Positions 54,790 to 63,799 of a stretch of DNA of 64,000 nt are shown one piece after another. Below the pieces are notes generated by a model, which saw nothing but the letters and a program-made list of their open reading frames with translations, did no database searches and had not been told where the DNA came from. The DNA comes from Pseudomonas sp. FP1742 (GTDB lineage Bacteria; Pseudomonadota; Gammaproteobacteria; Pseudomonadales; Pseudomonadaceae): NCBI RefSeq assembly GCF_030687145.1, contig NZ_CP117460.1, positions 5,084,001 through 5,148,000 of the forward strand. Reading direction: 5' to 3'. Positions within the stretch are counted from its first letter, which is position 1. Each line of letters opens with the position of its first letter. Position numbers and translations under genes: made by a program.

Positions 54790-55275
54790 GTGACTGCCCG
54801 ACTCGTGCCTTACGAAAGCCTGAACGACCTGCAGCGCCAACAGGTCGAGGCTATCGAAATCCACGCCGAACAAATCAGGTTCTCCGGCGACATTCACGGT
54901 GCATTGCACACCTTGCTGTCCAAACCCGGCCCTGGCGTCAAAGGCTTTGCCCTGCTGGCCGAAGAGGTTCCAGTAGCCTTCCTGTTGCTCAAGCGCCCGC
55001 CGGTGCTGCCGGCCTGGGCGAACGAACACAGCGCCACCCTGCACGCCCTGCAAGTCGATCACCGCGCCCAGGGCAAAGGTTATGGCAAAGCCTGCCTGCA
55101 AGCCCTGCCCGAGGTGGCGCGCCAGGCCTGGCCGGAAATCAAAGGGCTGGAGTTGTCGGTGGATGCGGACAATGAATCGGCCATCGCGCTGTATGCCAAA
55201 TACGGTTTTGTCGACAGCGGCGAAGCGTACAAGGGCCGGATCGGTTACGAACGGCGGATGGGGCTGGTTTTCTGA
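54790..55275 (+). CDS. GNAT-family N-acetyltransferase
   Basis: A 161-residue acetyltransferase. The acetyl-CoA loop is LQVDHRAQGKGYGKACLQAL near residues 85-105, and the C-terminal beta-bulge is LSVDADNESAIALYAKYGFV. The GTG at 54790 is preferred to an ATG at 54733 because AAAAAGGA sits seven bases before the GTG and the upstream ATG overlaps the ECF42 promoter region. The substrate is unknown; the arrangement resembles diamine or amino-acid acetyltransferases. Confidence 0.82.
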   Translation: MTARLVPYESLNDLQRQQVEAIEIHAEQIRFSGDIHGALHTLLSKPGPGVKGFALLAEEVPVAFLLLKRPPVLPAWANEHSATLHALQVDHRAQGKGYGKACLQALPEVARQAWPEIKGLELSVDADNESAIALYAKYGFVDSGEAYKGRIGYERRMGLVF

Positions 55276-55363
55276 GTTTCATAAGCAGCTGAACGATGGG
55301 CAGTTCGATGCCGAGACGTATGACCGGGAAGCGCCGGCGAGAGTGCGCGACAGTCTCTACTGA
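55276..55363 (+). pseudogene. Short gene remnant after the acetyltransferase
   Basis: Just after the GNAT stop, in another frame, the translation FHKQLNDGQFDAETYDREAP continues with ARVRDSLY and a stop. It looks like the C-terminal part of a protein whose beginning has been lost. I do not recognise its family. Confidence 0.3.
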
Positions 55364-55379
55364 CACGACGACGAACCAC

Positions 55380-55469
55380 TGTGGGAGCGGGCTTGCTCGC
55401 GAAAGCGGTCTGTCAGACAACATTGATGTTGAATGTGATGGCCTCTTCGCGAGCAAGCCCGCTCCCACA
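55380..55469. repeat. REPIN
   Basis: TGTGGGAGCGGGCTTGCTCG ... CGAGCAAGCCCGCTCCCACA with about 42 bases between, separating convergent genes. Confidence 0.9.
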
Positions 55470-55491
55470 CTGGATCTGTGCTGTCCGCTGG

Positions 55492-55980
55492 CTACAGCGC
55501 CAACACCATCTCATGCCACGCCATCCCGCCATGGTCGGACGCCGAAGGCTTGATGTAGACAAACCCAAACCCGGCATACAGCGGGATATGCCGCTCTTTG
55601 CACATCAAGTGGATGCTGGCCTTGTTCAGTGCGCGCATGCGCTGGATGAACTCACCCATCAAGCGTTTCGCCAGGCCCTGACCTTGATAATCCGGATGCA
55701 CCACCACCGACATGATCACCACGTGCGGGCCGGCGGGGTCGTGGCCGATCAGTTCCTTGAACGCCTCGTCCGACATTTCCACCTCGAACGCCGCACCGGA
55801 ATTGACGAAACCGGCTACAACGCCATCCACTTCGGCAACGATGAAGCCCTCGGGCCAGGTGGCGATGCGGGTGGCGATTTTCTCGCGGGTGGCGGCTTCG
55901 TCGCCTTCGTAGGCAACGGTTTCGATGGCGTAGCAGCGGTCCAGGTCAGCGGGAATGACGTGGCGGATGACGGTGTTCAT
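55492..55980 (-). CDS. GNAT-family N-acetyltransferase
   Basis: A 162-residue acetyltransferase. The acetyl-CoA motif is VVHPDYQGQGLAKRLMGEFI near residue 102, and residues 20-75 form the acceptor side (IETVAYEGDEAATREKIATR). The end (YAGFGFVYIKPSASDHGGMA then WHEMVL) resembles serotonin/arylalkylamine-type acetyltransferases (AANAT-like) in bacteria. The substrate is unknown. The gene stands alone. Confidence 0.85.
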   Translation of the reverse strand: MNTVIRHVIPADLDRCYAIETVAYEGDEAATREKIATRIATWPEGFIVAEVDGVVAGFVNSGAAFEVEMSDEAFKELIGHDPAGPHVVIMSVVVHPDYQGQGLAKRLMGEFIQRMRALNKASIHLMCKERHIPLYAGFGFVYIKPSASDHGGMAWHEMVLAL

Positions 55981-56142
55981 GGCAGCTCGGAATCGGCGGG
56001 GGAAAGGCTGGGATCATAAATTAATAAGGTGTTCATATCGATCACGACGAGTGCCGTAAAGCCTTCGTATAGGCACTTTCATTGCGCGTCGCCCGGGGCT
56101 ATTTGTGTTGCCTGTCTCTAGTCACCATGAGGGGAACACACC

Positions 56143-56253
56143 ATGAGCAGCGTCCAAATCGGTCTTCTTATGCTGTTGGGCATCAGCACGTTCGGCTTCG
56201 TTTCTTTGGCGATCGACCTGTTGCGGGCGCGACGGGTGAACAAGGGAAAATAG
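56143..56253 (+). CDS. Small single-span membrane protein (36 residues)
   Basis: A 36-residue frame too short for routine gene calling: MSSVQIGLLMLLGISTFGFV continues with SLAIDLLRARRVNKGK. GAGGGGAA precedes the ATG by 8 bases, a very strong site. Residues 5-26 form one transmembrane helix with a basic cytoplasmic tail, the usual pattern of regulatory small membrane proteins. Function is unknown. Confidence 0.55.
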   Translation: MSSVQIGLLMLLGISTFGFVSLAIDLLRARRVNKGK

Positions 56254-56304
56254 TGCCAGCAGGACATTCAGAGGCGGCCGGTTGAGCCGCCTCCTCAGAT
56301 GTGA

Positions 56305-56790
56305 TCAAGACTTGATCGGCAGCCAGATTTCCAGCACGCCGGTATTGAGCTTCGGGTTGAAGTCTTCGCTGTAGCGTTCGAACTCCGGGGCATCCGCGGC
56401 CTCGTGACCGGACTGCGGCAACCAGGTGTTCCAGATGTACTGAAAGGTCTGGGGCAAGGTATCCAGCGAGCCCTTGTGCTCGAACACCGCGTAATACTGG
56501 GGCTGAATCTCGACCCAGCGGTATTTCTCGGGCAGGTCGTCGAGCTTGCTGATCTCGACACCGGCGATGTATTCGAAACCGCCCTTGCCATCCGGGTTGC
56601 AGCAAACGCCGTAGGTCACTTCGCCCTTTTGCCCGGGAACATTGCCGATGTGGGGAACGAATTTATCCCAGAGCTCGGGAATCTTGCCGGCCGTCTCTTG
56701 GGTAAATCGCCCGCCAAGCCCCGCTATGAGCATGAAGTGCCCATTTTCGAAGCGTGGTTCTGCCGGTTCGACGCGTTTTTGCTCATCCAT
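56305..56790 (-). CDS. GyrI-like/AraC effector-binding domain protein
   Basis: A 161-residue protein with a single GyrI-like (SOUL-type) ligand-binding domain: FMLIAGLGGRFTQETAGKIP, EVTYGVCCNPDGKGGFEYIA, YYAVFEHKGSLDTLPQTFQY, ending IWLPIKS. Stand-alone versions bind small hydrophobic molecules and may hydrolyse xenobiotics. The start at 56790 (MDEQKRVEPAE) excludes an upstream frame of leader DNA. Confidence 0.82.
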   Translation of the reverse strand: MDEQKRVEPAEPRFENGHFMLIAGLGGRFTQETAGKIPELWDKFVPHIGNVPGQKGEVTYGVCCNPDGKGGFEYIAGVEISKLDDLPEKYRWVEIQPQYYAVFEHKGSLDTLPQTFQYIWNTWLPQSGHEAADAPEFERYSEDFNPKLNTGVLEIWLPIKS

Positions 56791-56859
56791 GACTCGACTC
56801 CTGGGAACGAAAAAGGTGGGTTCGGCAGGGAGTATAGAAGCCAAACCCGATTCGCCCAG

Positions 56860-57522
56860 TCAGAGCCCCGGAAGCTGCCCGGCGGTGGGTGCACCGATAA
56901 ACTCGTTGTAACCCGATAGAATCACGTAGACCGCGAAATAGCAGAAGATCGCAGCCGATGCCATGTAGGAATAACGCAATAGTTTGTCACCGAGCAACTT
57001 GCCGCCATGGCTCGCCGCGAAGCACAGCGTGACGCACCAGAGAATTCCCGCGCAGAGAAATCCACCGAGAAACAACGCCGAGCTGAGGGTGCCGCCGCCA
57101 CCGGAACGAGCAATCAGGGTGCCCCCCACCGCGGCGAACCAGAGAATCGCACTGGGCGACGACATGGCGAGGAAAATCCCCCGCAAGAACTCTTTGCGAT
57201 GGGAGTTGAGGCCAACTTCGCCCGTCTCGGCCAACACGGCGTTGTGATAGATCGCCGAATGAATCATCTTCGCCGCGAAATACAGCAGCAACGCCGACCC
57301 GCCGATCCACAACACCCAGCGCACGGTTTCGTACTGCAGCAACACGGTCATGCCGGCCAGTGCCAGCACCGCGTAAATCAGGTCGCCGACACAGGTCCCC
57401 AGCCCCAGGGCAAAGCCCTGGAAATAGCCGCGCTGCATCGCCAGGGTGATCATCGCGATATTGGCCACGCCGATGTCCAGACACAGTGAAAGGCTAAGCA
57501 GGAAGCCACTGGTAAATTCCAT
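56860..57522 (-). CDS. LysE/RhtB-family amino-acid exporter
   Basis: A 220-residue inner-membrane protein with about six hydrophobic segments. It begins [20 protein letters not shown] and continues with [20 protein letters not shown], the conserved first half of LysE-type translocators. The [15 protein letters not shown] segment near residue 120 is the second conserved part. The substrate (an amino acid or derivative) is not predictable. It is divergent from alaC. Confidence 0.85.
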   Translation of the reverse strand: MEFTSGFLLSLSLCLDIGVANIAMITLAMQRGYFQGFALGLGTCVGDLIYAVLALAGMTVLLQYETVRWVLWIGGSALLLYFAAKMIHSAIYHNAVLAETGEVGLNSHRKEFLRGIFLAMSSPSAILWFAAVGGTLIARSGGGGTLSSALFLGGFLCAGILWCVTLCFAASHGGKLLGDKLLRYSYMASAAIFCYFAVYVILSGYNEFIGAPTAGQLPGL

Positions 57523-57661
57523 CAAGCCGTTTCCTTCGGAAAAAATTGTTTACGTAGAGGCTGGACAGTTTGCCATAGCTGCACTTACATTCCGCCACAG
57601 GCCACCGCAGTGGCCAGCGTCGCTCGGACGGTTCCGGGCGCTTACGTCATCCGAGGCAACA

Positions 57662-58879
57662 ATGGCAGACCAAGGTTCGCCGCGCCGCTTTGCGCGCATA
57701 GATCGACTCCCCCCTTACGTTTTCAACATCACTGCCGAGCTGAAGATGGCCGCCCGTCGTCGTGGCGAAGACATCATCGATTTGAGCATGGGCAACCCCG
57801 ACGGCGCCACGCCGCCGCACATTGTCGAAAAACTGGTCACCGTCGCCCAACGCGAAGACACCCACGGCTACTCCACGTCCAAAGGGATTCCGCGCCTGCG
57901 CCGGGCGATTTCCAATTGGTACAAGGATCGCTACGAAGTCGACATCGACCCGGAAAACGAAGCCATCGTCACCATCGGCTCCAAGGAAGGCCTGGCGCAC
58001 TTGATGCTGGCCACCCTCGACCAGGGCGACACCGTGCTGGTGCCGAACCCGAGCTACCCGATTCACATCTACGGTGCCGTGATTGCCGGCGCCCAGGTGC
58101 GGTCGGTGCCGCTGATCCCTGGCGTGGACTTCTTCGCCGAACTGGAACGGGCGATTCGCGGTTCGATCCCAAAACCGAAGATGATGATCCTGGGCTTTCC
58201 GTCCAACCCCACCGCCCAGTGCGTGGAGCTGGACTTCTTCGAGCGGGTGATCGCCCTCGCCAAACAGTACGACGTTCTGGTGGTGCACGACCTGGCCTAC
58301 GCCGACATCGTCTACGACGGCTGGAAAGCTCCGTCGATCATGCAAGTGCCCGGCGCCAAGGACATCGCGGTGGAGTTTTTCACCCTGTCCAAGAGCTACA
58401 ACATGGCGGGCTGGCGCATCGGTTTCATGGTCGGCAACCCGGAACTGGTCAGCGCCCTGGCGCGGATCAAGAGTTACCACGACTACGGCACCTTCACCCC
58501 GTTGCAGGTCGCGGCCATCGCGGCACTGGAAGGCGATCAGCAGTGCGTCAAAGACATTGCCGAGCAATATCGGCAGCGGCGCAACGTGCTGGTCAAAGGC
58601 CTGCATGAATTGGGCTGGATGGTCGAAAACCCGAAAGCGTCGATGTACGTCTGGGCCAAGATTCCCGAGGCATACGCACACCTGGGTTCGCTGGAGTTCG
58701 CCAAGAAACTGCTGGCCGAGGCCAAGGTCTGCGTCTCGCCGGGCGTCGGGTTTGGCGAGTATGGGGATGATCATGTGCGCTTCGCGCTGATCGAAAACCA
58801 GGACCGGATCCGTCAGGCCGTGCGCGGGATTCGCGGGATGTTCCGGGCGGATGGGCTAGTAACCAAAACCAACGCCTGA
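57662..58879 (+). CDS. alaC: Glutamate-pyruvate aminotransferase AlaC
   Basis: A 405-residue class I/II aminotransferase that makes alanine from pyruvate and glutamate. The PLP lysine is K244 in [18 protein letters not shown]. Other motifs are [55 protein letters not shown] and FPSNPTAQ. The start [20 protein letters not shown] gives the usual AlaC length; the longer upstream frame is not conserved. It stands alone between LysE and a REPIN. YfdZ is an older name for this family. Confidence 0.92.
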   Translation: MADQGSPRRFARIDRLPPYVFNITAELKMAARRRGEDIIDLSMGNPDGATPPHIVEKLVTVAQREDTHGYSTSKGIPRLRRAISNWYKDRYEVDIDPENEAIVTIGSKEGLAHLMLATLDQGDTVLVPNPSYPIHIYGAVIAGAQVRSVPLIPGVDFFAELERAIRGSIPKPKMMILGFPSNPTAQCVELDFFERVIALAKQYDVLVVHDLAYADIVYDGWKAPSIMQVPGAKDIAVEFFTLSKSYNMAGWRIGFMVGNPELVSALARIKSYHDYGTFTPLQVAAIAALEGDQQCVKDIAEQYRQRRNVLVKGLHELGWMVENPKASMYVWAKIPEAYAHLGSLEFAKKLLAEAKVCVSPGVGFGEYGDDHVRFALIENQDRIRQAVRGIRGMFRADGLVTKTNA

Positions 58880-58889
58880 CACAAATAAC

Positions 58890-58979
58890 TGTGGGAGCGG
58901 GCTTGCTCGCGAAAGGGACGTAACATTCAAAGTAGTAGTTGAATGTCAGTCCGCTTTCGCGAGCAAGCCCGCTCCCACA
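58890..58979. repeat. REPIN
   Basis: TGTGGGAGCGGGCTTGCTCG ... CGAGCAAGCCCGCTCCCACA with about 43 bases between, separating convergent alaC and gntT. Confidence 0.9.
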
Positions 58980-58997
58980 TTTGGTTTTGCGGTGTGT

Positions 58998-60350
58998 TTA
59001 GACGAACAACGACAACAGCAGGATAAAGCCCAGGCCCACCACGGACAGGATGGTTTCCATCGCGGTCCAGGTCTTGAAGGTTTCCGCCACGGTCATGTTG
59101 AAGTACTGCTTCACCAGCCAGAAACCGGCATCGTTGACGTGGGACAGGATCAACGAACCGGCACCGGTGGCCAGCACCAGCAGCTCACGGTTCACACCCG
59201 GAATCATCCCCACCACCGGCACTACGATACCCGCGCCGGTAATCGTCGCCACGGTTGCCGAACCGGTCGCGATGCGGATCACCGCGGCTACCAGCCAGGC
59301 CAGCAGGATCGGCGAGATCTGAGCCGCCACTGCCATGTGACCGATCACATCACCTACACCGCTAGTCACCAGCATCTGCTTGAAGCCACCACCGGCACCG
59401 ATGATCAGGATGATCGCGGCAGTCGGTGCAAGGCTCGAGTCCAGCCATTTGAGCATCTGTTGCGAACCGATGCCCTGCTTGTAGCCGAAGGTGTACAGCG
59501 ACAGCAGCAACGCCAGCAAGAGGGCCGAGATCGGGTGACCGACCAGGTCCATGAAGGTGCGGAAGAAGTTGCCGTCCGGCAGCACCACATCGGCAAAGGT
59601 CTTGAGCAGCATCAGGAACACCGGCGACAGCACAGTGACCAAGGTAATGCCGAAGCTCGGCAGATCGGCGGAATCCGACTCGCGCGCCAGTTGGTCCACC
59701 AGCTCCTGGTTCGGATGACCGGGAATGTACTTGGCAATGAACGTACCGTAGATCGGACCGGCGATGATGGCCGTCGGCAGCGCAACGATCAGGCCGTAGA
59801 GAATGGTTTTACCAATGTCGGCACCGAACACGCCGATCGCCAGCAACGGACCCGGGTGCGGAGGAACCAGACCGTGCACGGCGGACAGACCGGCCAGCAG
59901 CGGGATACCGATCTTGATGATCGACACGCCGGTACGACGGGCGACGATGAACACCAGCGGAATCAGCAGCACGAAACCGATTTCGAAGAACAGCGGGATG
60001 CCGACCAGGAAGGCCGCGAACATCATGGCCCACTGCACCTTGTCCTTGCCGAAGGCTCGAATCAGGGTCTGGGCGATCTGGTCCGCCCCGCCCGACTCGG
60101 CCATCATTTTGCCCAGCATGGTGCCCAACGCCAGGATGATCCCGACGAAACCGAGAACGCCACCGAAACCGTCCTGGAACGCCTTGATGATGGTGCCGAT
60201 CGGCATGCCGGAGGTCAGCCCGAGGAACGCAGCGGCGATGATCAATGCAATGAACGGGTGAAACTTGAATTTGGTGATCAGGAAAATCAAGCCGATCACC
60301 GTGACCACTGCATCGAGCAGCAGAAACGTCTCGTGGGACATGCCAAACAT
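58998..60350 (-). CDS. gntT: Gluconate:H+ symporter GntT
   Basis: A 450-residue inner-membrane permease of the GntP family with about twelve to fourteen hydrophobic segments. Typical parts: MFGMSHETFLLLDAVVTVIG at the start, LGTMLGKMMAESGGADQIAQ near residue 90, PHPGPLLAIGVFGADIG near 175, and GSATVATITGAGIVVPVVGM near 375. It imports gluconate with protons. The ATG at 60350 has AGGAG upstream. gntK lies 82 bases upstream in the same direction, and an operator sits between them, so gntT may have its own promoter as well. Confidence 0.92.
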   Translation of the reverse strand: MFGMSHETFLLLDAVVTVIGLIFLITKFKFHPFIALIIAAAFLGLTSGMPIGTIIKAFQDGFGGVLGFVGIILALGTMLGKMMAESGGADQIAQTLIRAFGKDKVQWAMMFAAFLVGIPLFFEIGFVLLIPLVFIVARRTGVSIIKIGIPLLAGLSAVHGLVPPHPGPLLAIGVFGADIGKTILYGLIVALPTAIIAGPIYGTFIAKYIPGHPNQELVDQLARESDSADLPSFGITLVTVLSPVFLMLLKTFADVVLPDGNFFRTFMDLVGHPISALLLALLLSLYTFGYKQGIGSQQMLKWLDSSLAPTAAIILIIGAGGGFKQMLVTSGVGDVIGHMAVAAQISPILLAWLVAAVIRIATGSATVATITGAGIVVPVVGMIPGVNRELLVLATGAGSLILSHVNDAGFWLVKQYFNMTVAETFKTWTAMETILSVVGLGFILLLSLFV

Positions 60351-60408
60351 GGGGGGTGTCTCCTGTTTGTTGTTGTTATTAAAGCAATTAATCAAAAGCC
60401 GTCAGGAC

Positions 60409-60422
60409 AGCGCTATCTCTTG
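60409..60422 (-). promoter_or_regulatory. GntR-type operator before gntT
   Basis: Minus strand carries TAGCGCTGTC; the AAG part is degenerate. Third and weakest copy. Confidence 0.5.
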
Positions 60423-60431
60423 GAGCAAAAC

Positions 60432-60965
60432 TCAACTGGCGAGTTTCAAGCCGTGATCGAGCCACCAACGGTGGGCCTGAGCGGCCAATTCGTCGACGCT
60501 GTAACTTGAAGCATCCAGAGCCAGGGTCAGGGGCTCACCCACGGGCGATTCAAGGGTGGCGAACTGGCTGTCGATCAAGGTCGACGGCATGAAGTGGCCC
60601 GGCCGGTGAGACACGCGATCGGCGGCGACTTCAGGGCTCAGCTCAAGGAACACAAAGCCCAGGCCCGGCAAGGCACTGCGCAAGCGTTCGCGGTAACTGT
60701 GTTTGAGGGCCGAACAGGTCAGCACCGGGCGTTCGCCACGGGCATCGACGCGGCGCAGTTCATCGCACAGGCTGTCGAGCCAGCCGGCACGGTCTTCGTC
60801 ATTAAGGGGGATACCCGCGCTCATCTTTTCGATATTGGCGGCAGGGTGGAAAGTGTCGCCTTCAATGGCGGTTGCGCCGCTGAGCTGGCACAGGGCCTGG
60901 CTGACGCACGTCTTGCCGCAACCGGCAACGCCCATGATGACCAGGGCGGTGATGGGATGATTCAT
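60432..60965 (-). CDS. gntK: Gluconokinase GntK
   Basis: A 177-residue cytoplasmic kinase that phosphorylates gluconate to 6-phosphogluconate for the Entner-Doudoroff pathway. The P-loop is G12-VAGCGK-T19. The segment GATAIEGDTFHPAANIEKMS and the lid region RVSHRPGHFMPSTLIDSQFA are typical of GntK. It is the first gene before gntT. The gluconate regulator gene is divergent upstream, with two operators in the gap. Confidence 0.94.
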   Translation of the reverse strand: MNHPITALVIMGVAGCGKTCVSQALCQLSGATAIEGDTFHPAANIEKMSAGIPLNDEDRAGWLDSLCDELRRVDARGERPVLTCSALKHSYRERLRSALPGLGFVFLELSPEVAADRVSHRPGHFMPSTLIDSQFATLESPVGEPLTLALDASSYSVDELAAQAHRWWLDHGLKLAS

Positions 60966-60987
60966 GTAACACCTCAGCGCGCAGACA

Positions 60988-61001
60988 GCGCTACCTTTGC
61001 C
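60988..61001 (-). promoter_or_regulatory. GntR-type operator before gntK
   Basis: Minus strand GCAAAGGTAGCGCT differs at one base from the published Pseudomonas GntR consensus AC-N-AAG-N-TAGCGCT. It lies about 25 bases before the gntK ATG. Confidence 0.65.
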
Positions 61002-61137
61002 AAGTAAAACTCTAGTGCAAAAGCAGATGTTGCCGACGCCTTCTTGTCATTTTTGTGGGTTGCAGCATGTTCGTTCCCGATGCCGAAAAGCGAGGATCAG
61101 GCAAACCCCGCTCACGCATTTGCAGCTGCATCGAGAC

Positions 61138-61151
61138 AGCGCTACCTTAGT
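61138..61151 (-). promoter_or_regulatory. GntR-type operator before gntR
   Basis: Minus strand ACTAAGGTAGCGCT matches AC-N-AAG-N-TAGCGCT exactly. It lies 30 bases before the gntR ATG, suggesting autorepression. Confidence 0.75.
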
Positions 61152-61180
61152 GCCTTGAATTTTGTTTGGCAAGCCGTCCG

Positions 61181-62212
61181 ATGAATACCCCTAAAAACGA
61201 TAAAAATACACGCACCACTGGCCGTCCTACCCTCAACGAAGTCGCACGCCTGGCCGGTGTCAGCCCGATTACCGCCTCCCGCGCCCTGCGTGGCGTCAGC
61301 ACGGTGGCCACCGAACTGGTGGAAAAAGTCCAGAAGGCGGCCCTCGAGTTGAACTATGTGGTCAACCCCGCCGCACGCGCGCTGGCCTCGGCCCAGAGCC
61401 ATTCCGTCGTGGTGTTGGTGCCCTCGTTGTCCAACCTGCTGTTCATCGACACGCTGGAAGCCATTCATCAGGTTTTGCGACCAAAGGGCTTCGAAGTGCT
61501 GATCGGTAACTTCCATTACTCGCGCGACGAAGAAGAAAACCTGCTGCGCAACTACATGGCTTATCAGCCGCGCGGCTTGCTGCTGACCGGTTTCGACCGT
61601 ACCGAAAGTTCGCGGCGGATGATCGAGGCCAGCAACATCCCCTGCGTCTACATGATGGAACTGGACAGCGCGGCCGGGCTCAATTGCGTCGGCTTTTCGC
61701 AACTGGCCGCCGGCGAAACGGCGGCCGAGCATTTGCTGTCACGCGGTCGCAAACGCCTGGCTTATATCGGAGCGCAACTGGATCAGCGCACGTTGCTGCG
61801 GGGCGAAGGTTTCCGTCGTGCGCTGCAAAAGGCCGGTTTATACGATCCTGACCTGGAAGTGCTGACCCCGCGCCCCTCCTCCGTCGGTTTGGGCGGTGAG
61901 CTGTTTCTGCAACTGCTGGCCAGTCATCCGGACCTCGATGCGATCTTCTTCGGCAACGACGACCTGGCCCAGGGCGCATTGCTCGAAGCCTTGCGCTGCG
62001 GGATCAAGATCCCCGAACAGGTGGCGATCCTCGGCTTCAACGACCTGCCCATGTCCGAACACATGGTACCGCGCCTGAGTAGCATCAATACGCCGCGAGA
62101 GGCCATTGGCCGTCGCTCGGCGGAACTGATGCTGACCTTGATGGCCGGCAACTCGGTGGCCAAACCGGTGCAAGACATGGGGTTTGAGTTGAAGGTGCGC
62201 GAGAGTACCTGA
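61181..62212 (+). CDS. gntR: Gluconate repressor GntR (LacI family)
   Basis: A 343-residue LacI-type repressor. The helix-turn-helix is at residues about 15-40 (RPTLNEVARLAGVSPITASR). The periplasmic-binding-like ligand domain follows (VVVLVPSLSNLLFIDTLEAI, FFGNDDLAQGALLEAL, VAILGFNDLPMSEHMVPRLS). In Pseudomonas it represses gnt genes and itself, and gluconate or 6-phosphogluconate relieves this. The start at 61181 (MNTPKNDKNT) is preferred over a start five codons upstream. Three operator copies occur in the cluster. Confidence 0.93.
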   Translation: MNTPKNDKNTRTTGRPTLNEVARLAGVSPITASRALRGVSTVATELVEKVQKAALELNYVVNPAARALASAQSHSVVVLVPSLSNLLFIDTLEAIHQVLRPKGFEVLIGNFHYSRDEEENLLRNYMAYQPRGLLLTGFDRTESSRRMIEASNIPCVYMMELDSAAGLNCVGFSQLAAGETAAEHLLSRGRKRLAYIGAQLDQRTLLRGEGFRRALQKAGLYDPDLEVLTPRPSSVGLGGELFLQLLASHPDLDAIFFGNDDLAQGALLEALRCGIKIPEQVAILGFNDLPMSEHMVPRLSSINTPREAIGRRSAELMLTLMAGNSVAKPVQDMGFELKVREST

Positions 62213-62276
62213 TACGCAATCATCCCTTTGCTCGTGCTAGATTCCCGACACCTGTAACAGCAAACGGAGAAGCTCA

Positions 62277-62909
62277 ATGGGACATGCGCTGAAGATTTTG
62301 GGTAGGGCCTCGTCAATCAACGTCAGAAAGGTCCTGTGGGCCTGCGACGAATTGGGTGTTTCCTACGAACGGGAAGACTGGGGCAGCGGTTTTGCCTCAA
62401 CCCAGAGTCCAGAGTTTCTCCAGCTCAACCCCAACGCACAGGTGCCGGTGCTGATCGACGAAACCGGCGTGCTGTGGGAGTCCAACACCATCTGCCGCTA
62501 TCTGGCGGGCAAATACCAAAACACCGACCTGTTGCCCATCGAGCCGGCGGCGCGTGCGCGCGTGGAACAGTGGATGGACTGGCAAGCCACCGAACTCAAT
62601 CCGTCCTGGGGCTATGCCTTTTTTGCGCTGGTGCGGCAATTGCCGAACTTCCAGGACCCGCAGCGGATCGCGGATGGCGTTCGCGGCTGGAACGCGAAAA
62701 TGGGCATCCTCGAACAGCAACTCGCGGCGACGGGCGCGTATGTCGCCGGACCTCGCTTCACCCTGGCCGATATCCTCATCGGCTTGTCGGTCAATCGCTG
62801 GCGCATGACGCCGATGGAGCGCCCGGATTACCCCGCCGTCGAAGCCTATTGCCAACGACTGGCGTTGCGGCCGGGGTTCATGGAACACGCCTGTAATGGT
62901 GTGCCTTGA
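62277..62909 (+). CDS. Glutathione S-transferase family protein
   Basis: A 210-residue cytosolic protein. The thioredoxin-like N-terminal domain (ILGRASSINVRKVLWACDEL, the cis-proline VPVLIDE, and ESNTICRYLAGKY) is followed by the helical C-terminal domain (WMDWQATELNPSWGYAFFAL, TLADILIGLSVNRW). Catalytic residue is likely the serine in RASSINVRK. GGAG lies seven bases before the ATG. The substrate is unknown. Confidence 0.88.
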   Translation: MGHALKILGRASSINVRKVLWACDELGVSYEREDWGSGFASTQSPEFLQLNPNAQVPVLIDETGVLWESNTICRYLAGKYQNTDLLPIEPAARARVEQWMDWQATELNPSWGYAFFALVRQLPNFQDPQRIADGVRGWNAKMGILEQQLAATGAYVAGPRFTLADILIGLSVNRWRMTPMERPDYPAVEAYCQRLALRPGFMEHACNGVP

Positions 62910-63210
62910 TTTTCGCCTGAACGACTTACCTGGCCTCTTCTCTGAATGGGCGGTCGACCTCCGCCGCCCGATGGCAACAGCTAACCGCTGGCTCGCTCTG
63001 CAAATTAAGAAGAGGTACTGGCAAGACATTAATTCTCCTGCCACCAGTCAACAATCACCCAAAAACTTTCCCCCTTCCCGCGACCGTTCATCAGAAAGAC
63101 GCTCAACCTGTCAAATATGATAGTAGCCGGACTTCCGATACGATTTGTTTAATAAGACTTGTGAACACATTCGTGTTCACTGTTTTTATCACGTTGAACA
63201 GGAGTTCATC
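62910..63210. other. AT-richer intergenic segment before the orphan gene
   Basis: About 300 bases with no gene. The right end carries a perfect hairpin (63161-63180) with a T-rich run, 31 bases before the next ATG. Confidence 0.5.
63161..63187 (+). terminator. Terminator-like hairpin in the leader of the orphan gene
   Basis: GTGAACAC, loop ATTC, GTGTTCAC, then TGTTTTTA. It lies between any upstream promoter and the ATG at 63211, so it is either an upstream terminator, an operator, or an attenuator. Confidence 0.55.
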
Positions 63211-63591
63211 ATGAAGACGAATCAATTTGTCGGTAAATGCAGTGGTAAGTCTCAATACAACGGTAATCCGGTAGGTACAGAATTCTTCACAGAAGAGATT
63301 CAATTTGCCATGAACTTCTACGCCGCTCAGAAGGGGCAAGATTTCGTTCAAATCTTCTATGGCCAAAGCCTCGAAGCGGGCGATCATGAGCTGAAGGTAG
63401 GACCAGAGGAAGAGGCGAAACTAGAGTACAAAGTTGGAAATATAATTCACCGTCCACAAGGGACGGTGAAGGTAATGGTGAGTAGCGATCTGGATAAACA
63501 AGTTGGAACATTCGACGCCTCCTACCTTGACGGTATTGGTCGTCCCATCCTCTTCAAAGGAGAATTTGAAGGTCAGTATTTCCTCAAATAA
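63211..63591 (+). CDS. Orphan hypothetical protein (126 residues)
   Basis: A 126-residue soluble protein starting MKTNQFVGKCSGKSQYNGNP, with GGAG 8 bases before the ATG. The middle (LEAGDHELKVGPEEEAKLEY) and end (GEFEGQYFLK) suggest a compact beta-rich fold, possibly an Ig-like or lectin-like sandwich. There is no signal peptide or membrane segment. Base composition is clearly more AT-rich than in neighbouring genes, suggesting recent acquisition. I do not recognise the family. Confidence 0.6.
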   Translation: MKTNQFVGKCSGKSQYNGNPVGTEFFTEEIQFAMNFYAAQKGQDFVQIFYGQSLEAGDHELKVGPEEEAKLEYKVGNIIHRPQGTVKVMVSSDLDKQVGTFDASYLDGIGRPILFKGEFEGQYFLK

Positions 63592-63670
63592 TAGTGACCA
63601 CAGACGTTTCGAAGAAAGGGTCCTTATAGGACTCTTTCTTGGGATACGACAACTGATCTGTAAAATTGAT

Positions 63671-63720
63671 CGTTCCCACGCTCCTGCGGTGGGAATGCCG
63701 CCAGGGACGCTCCGCGTTCC
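63671..63720. repeat. Short palindromic repeat of the CGTTCCCACGCTC type
   Basis: CGTTCCCACGCTCCTGCGGT, then GGGAATGCC, then a partial second unit CCAGGGACGCTCCGCGTTCC. This is a further dispersed Pseudomonas repeat family, different from REPINs. Confidence 0.7.
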
Positions 63721-63799
63721 GCTTTTGAATGTTTAATGGATGTGTCTGAACGCAGACCTTTCCCACGCATCTTTCAAGTTGTCCGTCGGAAGCGGGCTC

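Noticed and set aside
57610..58608. 332-codon frame overlapping alaC on the same strand
   Set aside because: alaC has the full aminotransferase motif set in its frame; the overlapping frame is an Arg/Gly-rich shadow.
58992..60509. 505-codon plus-strand frame opposite gntT
   Set aside because: It is complementary to a clear GntP-family permease and its translation is a low-complexity Asp/Gln/His/Arg mixture.
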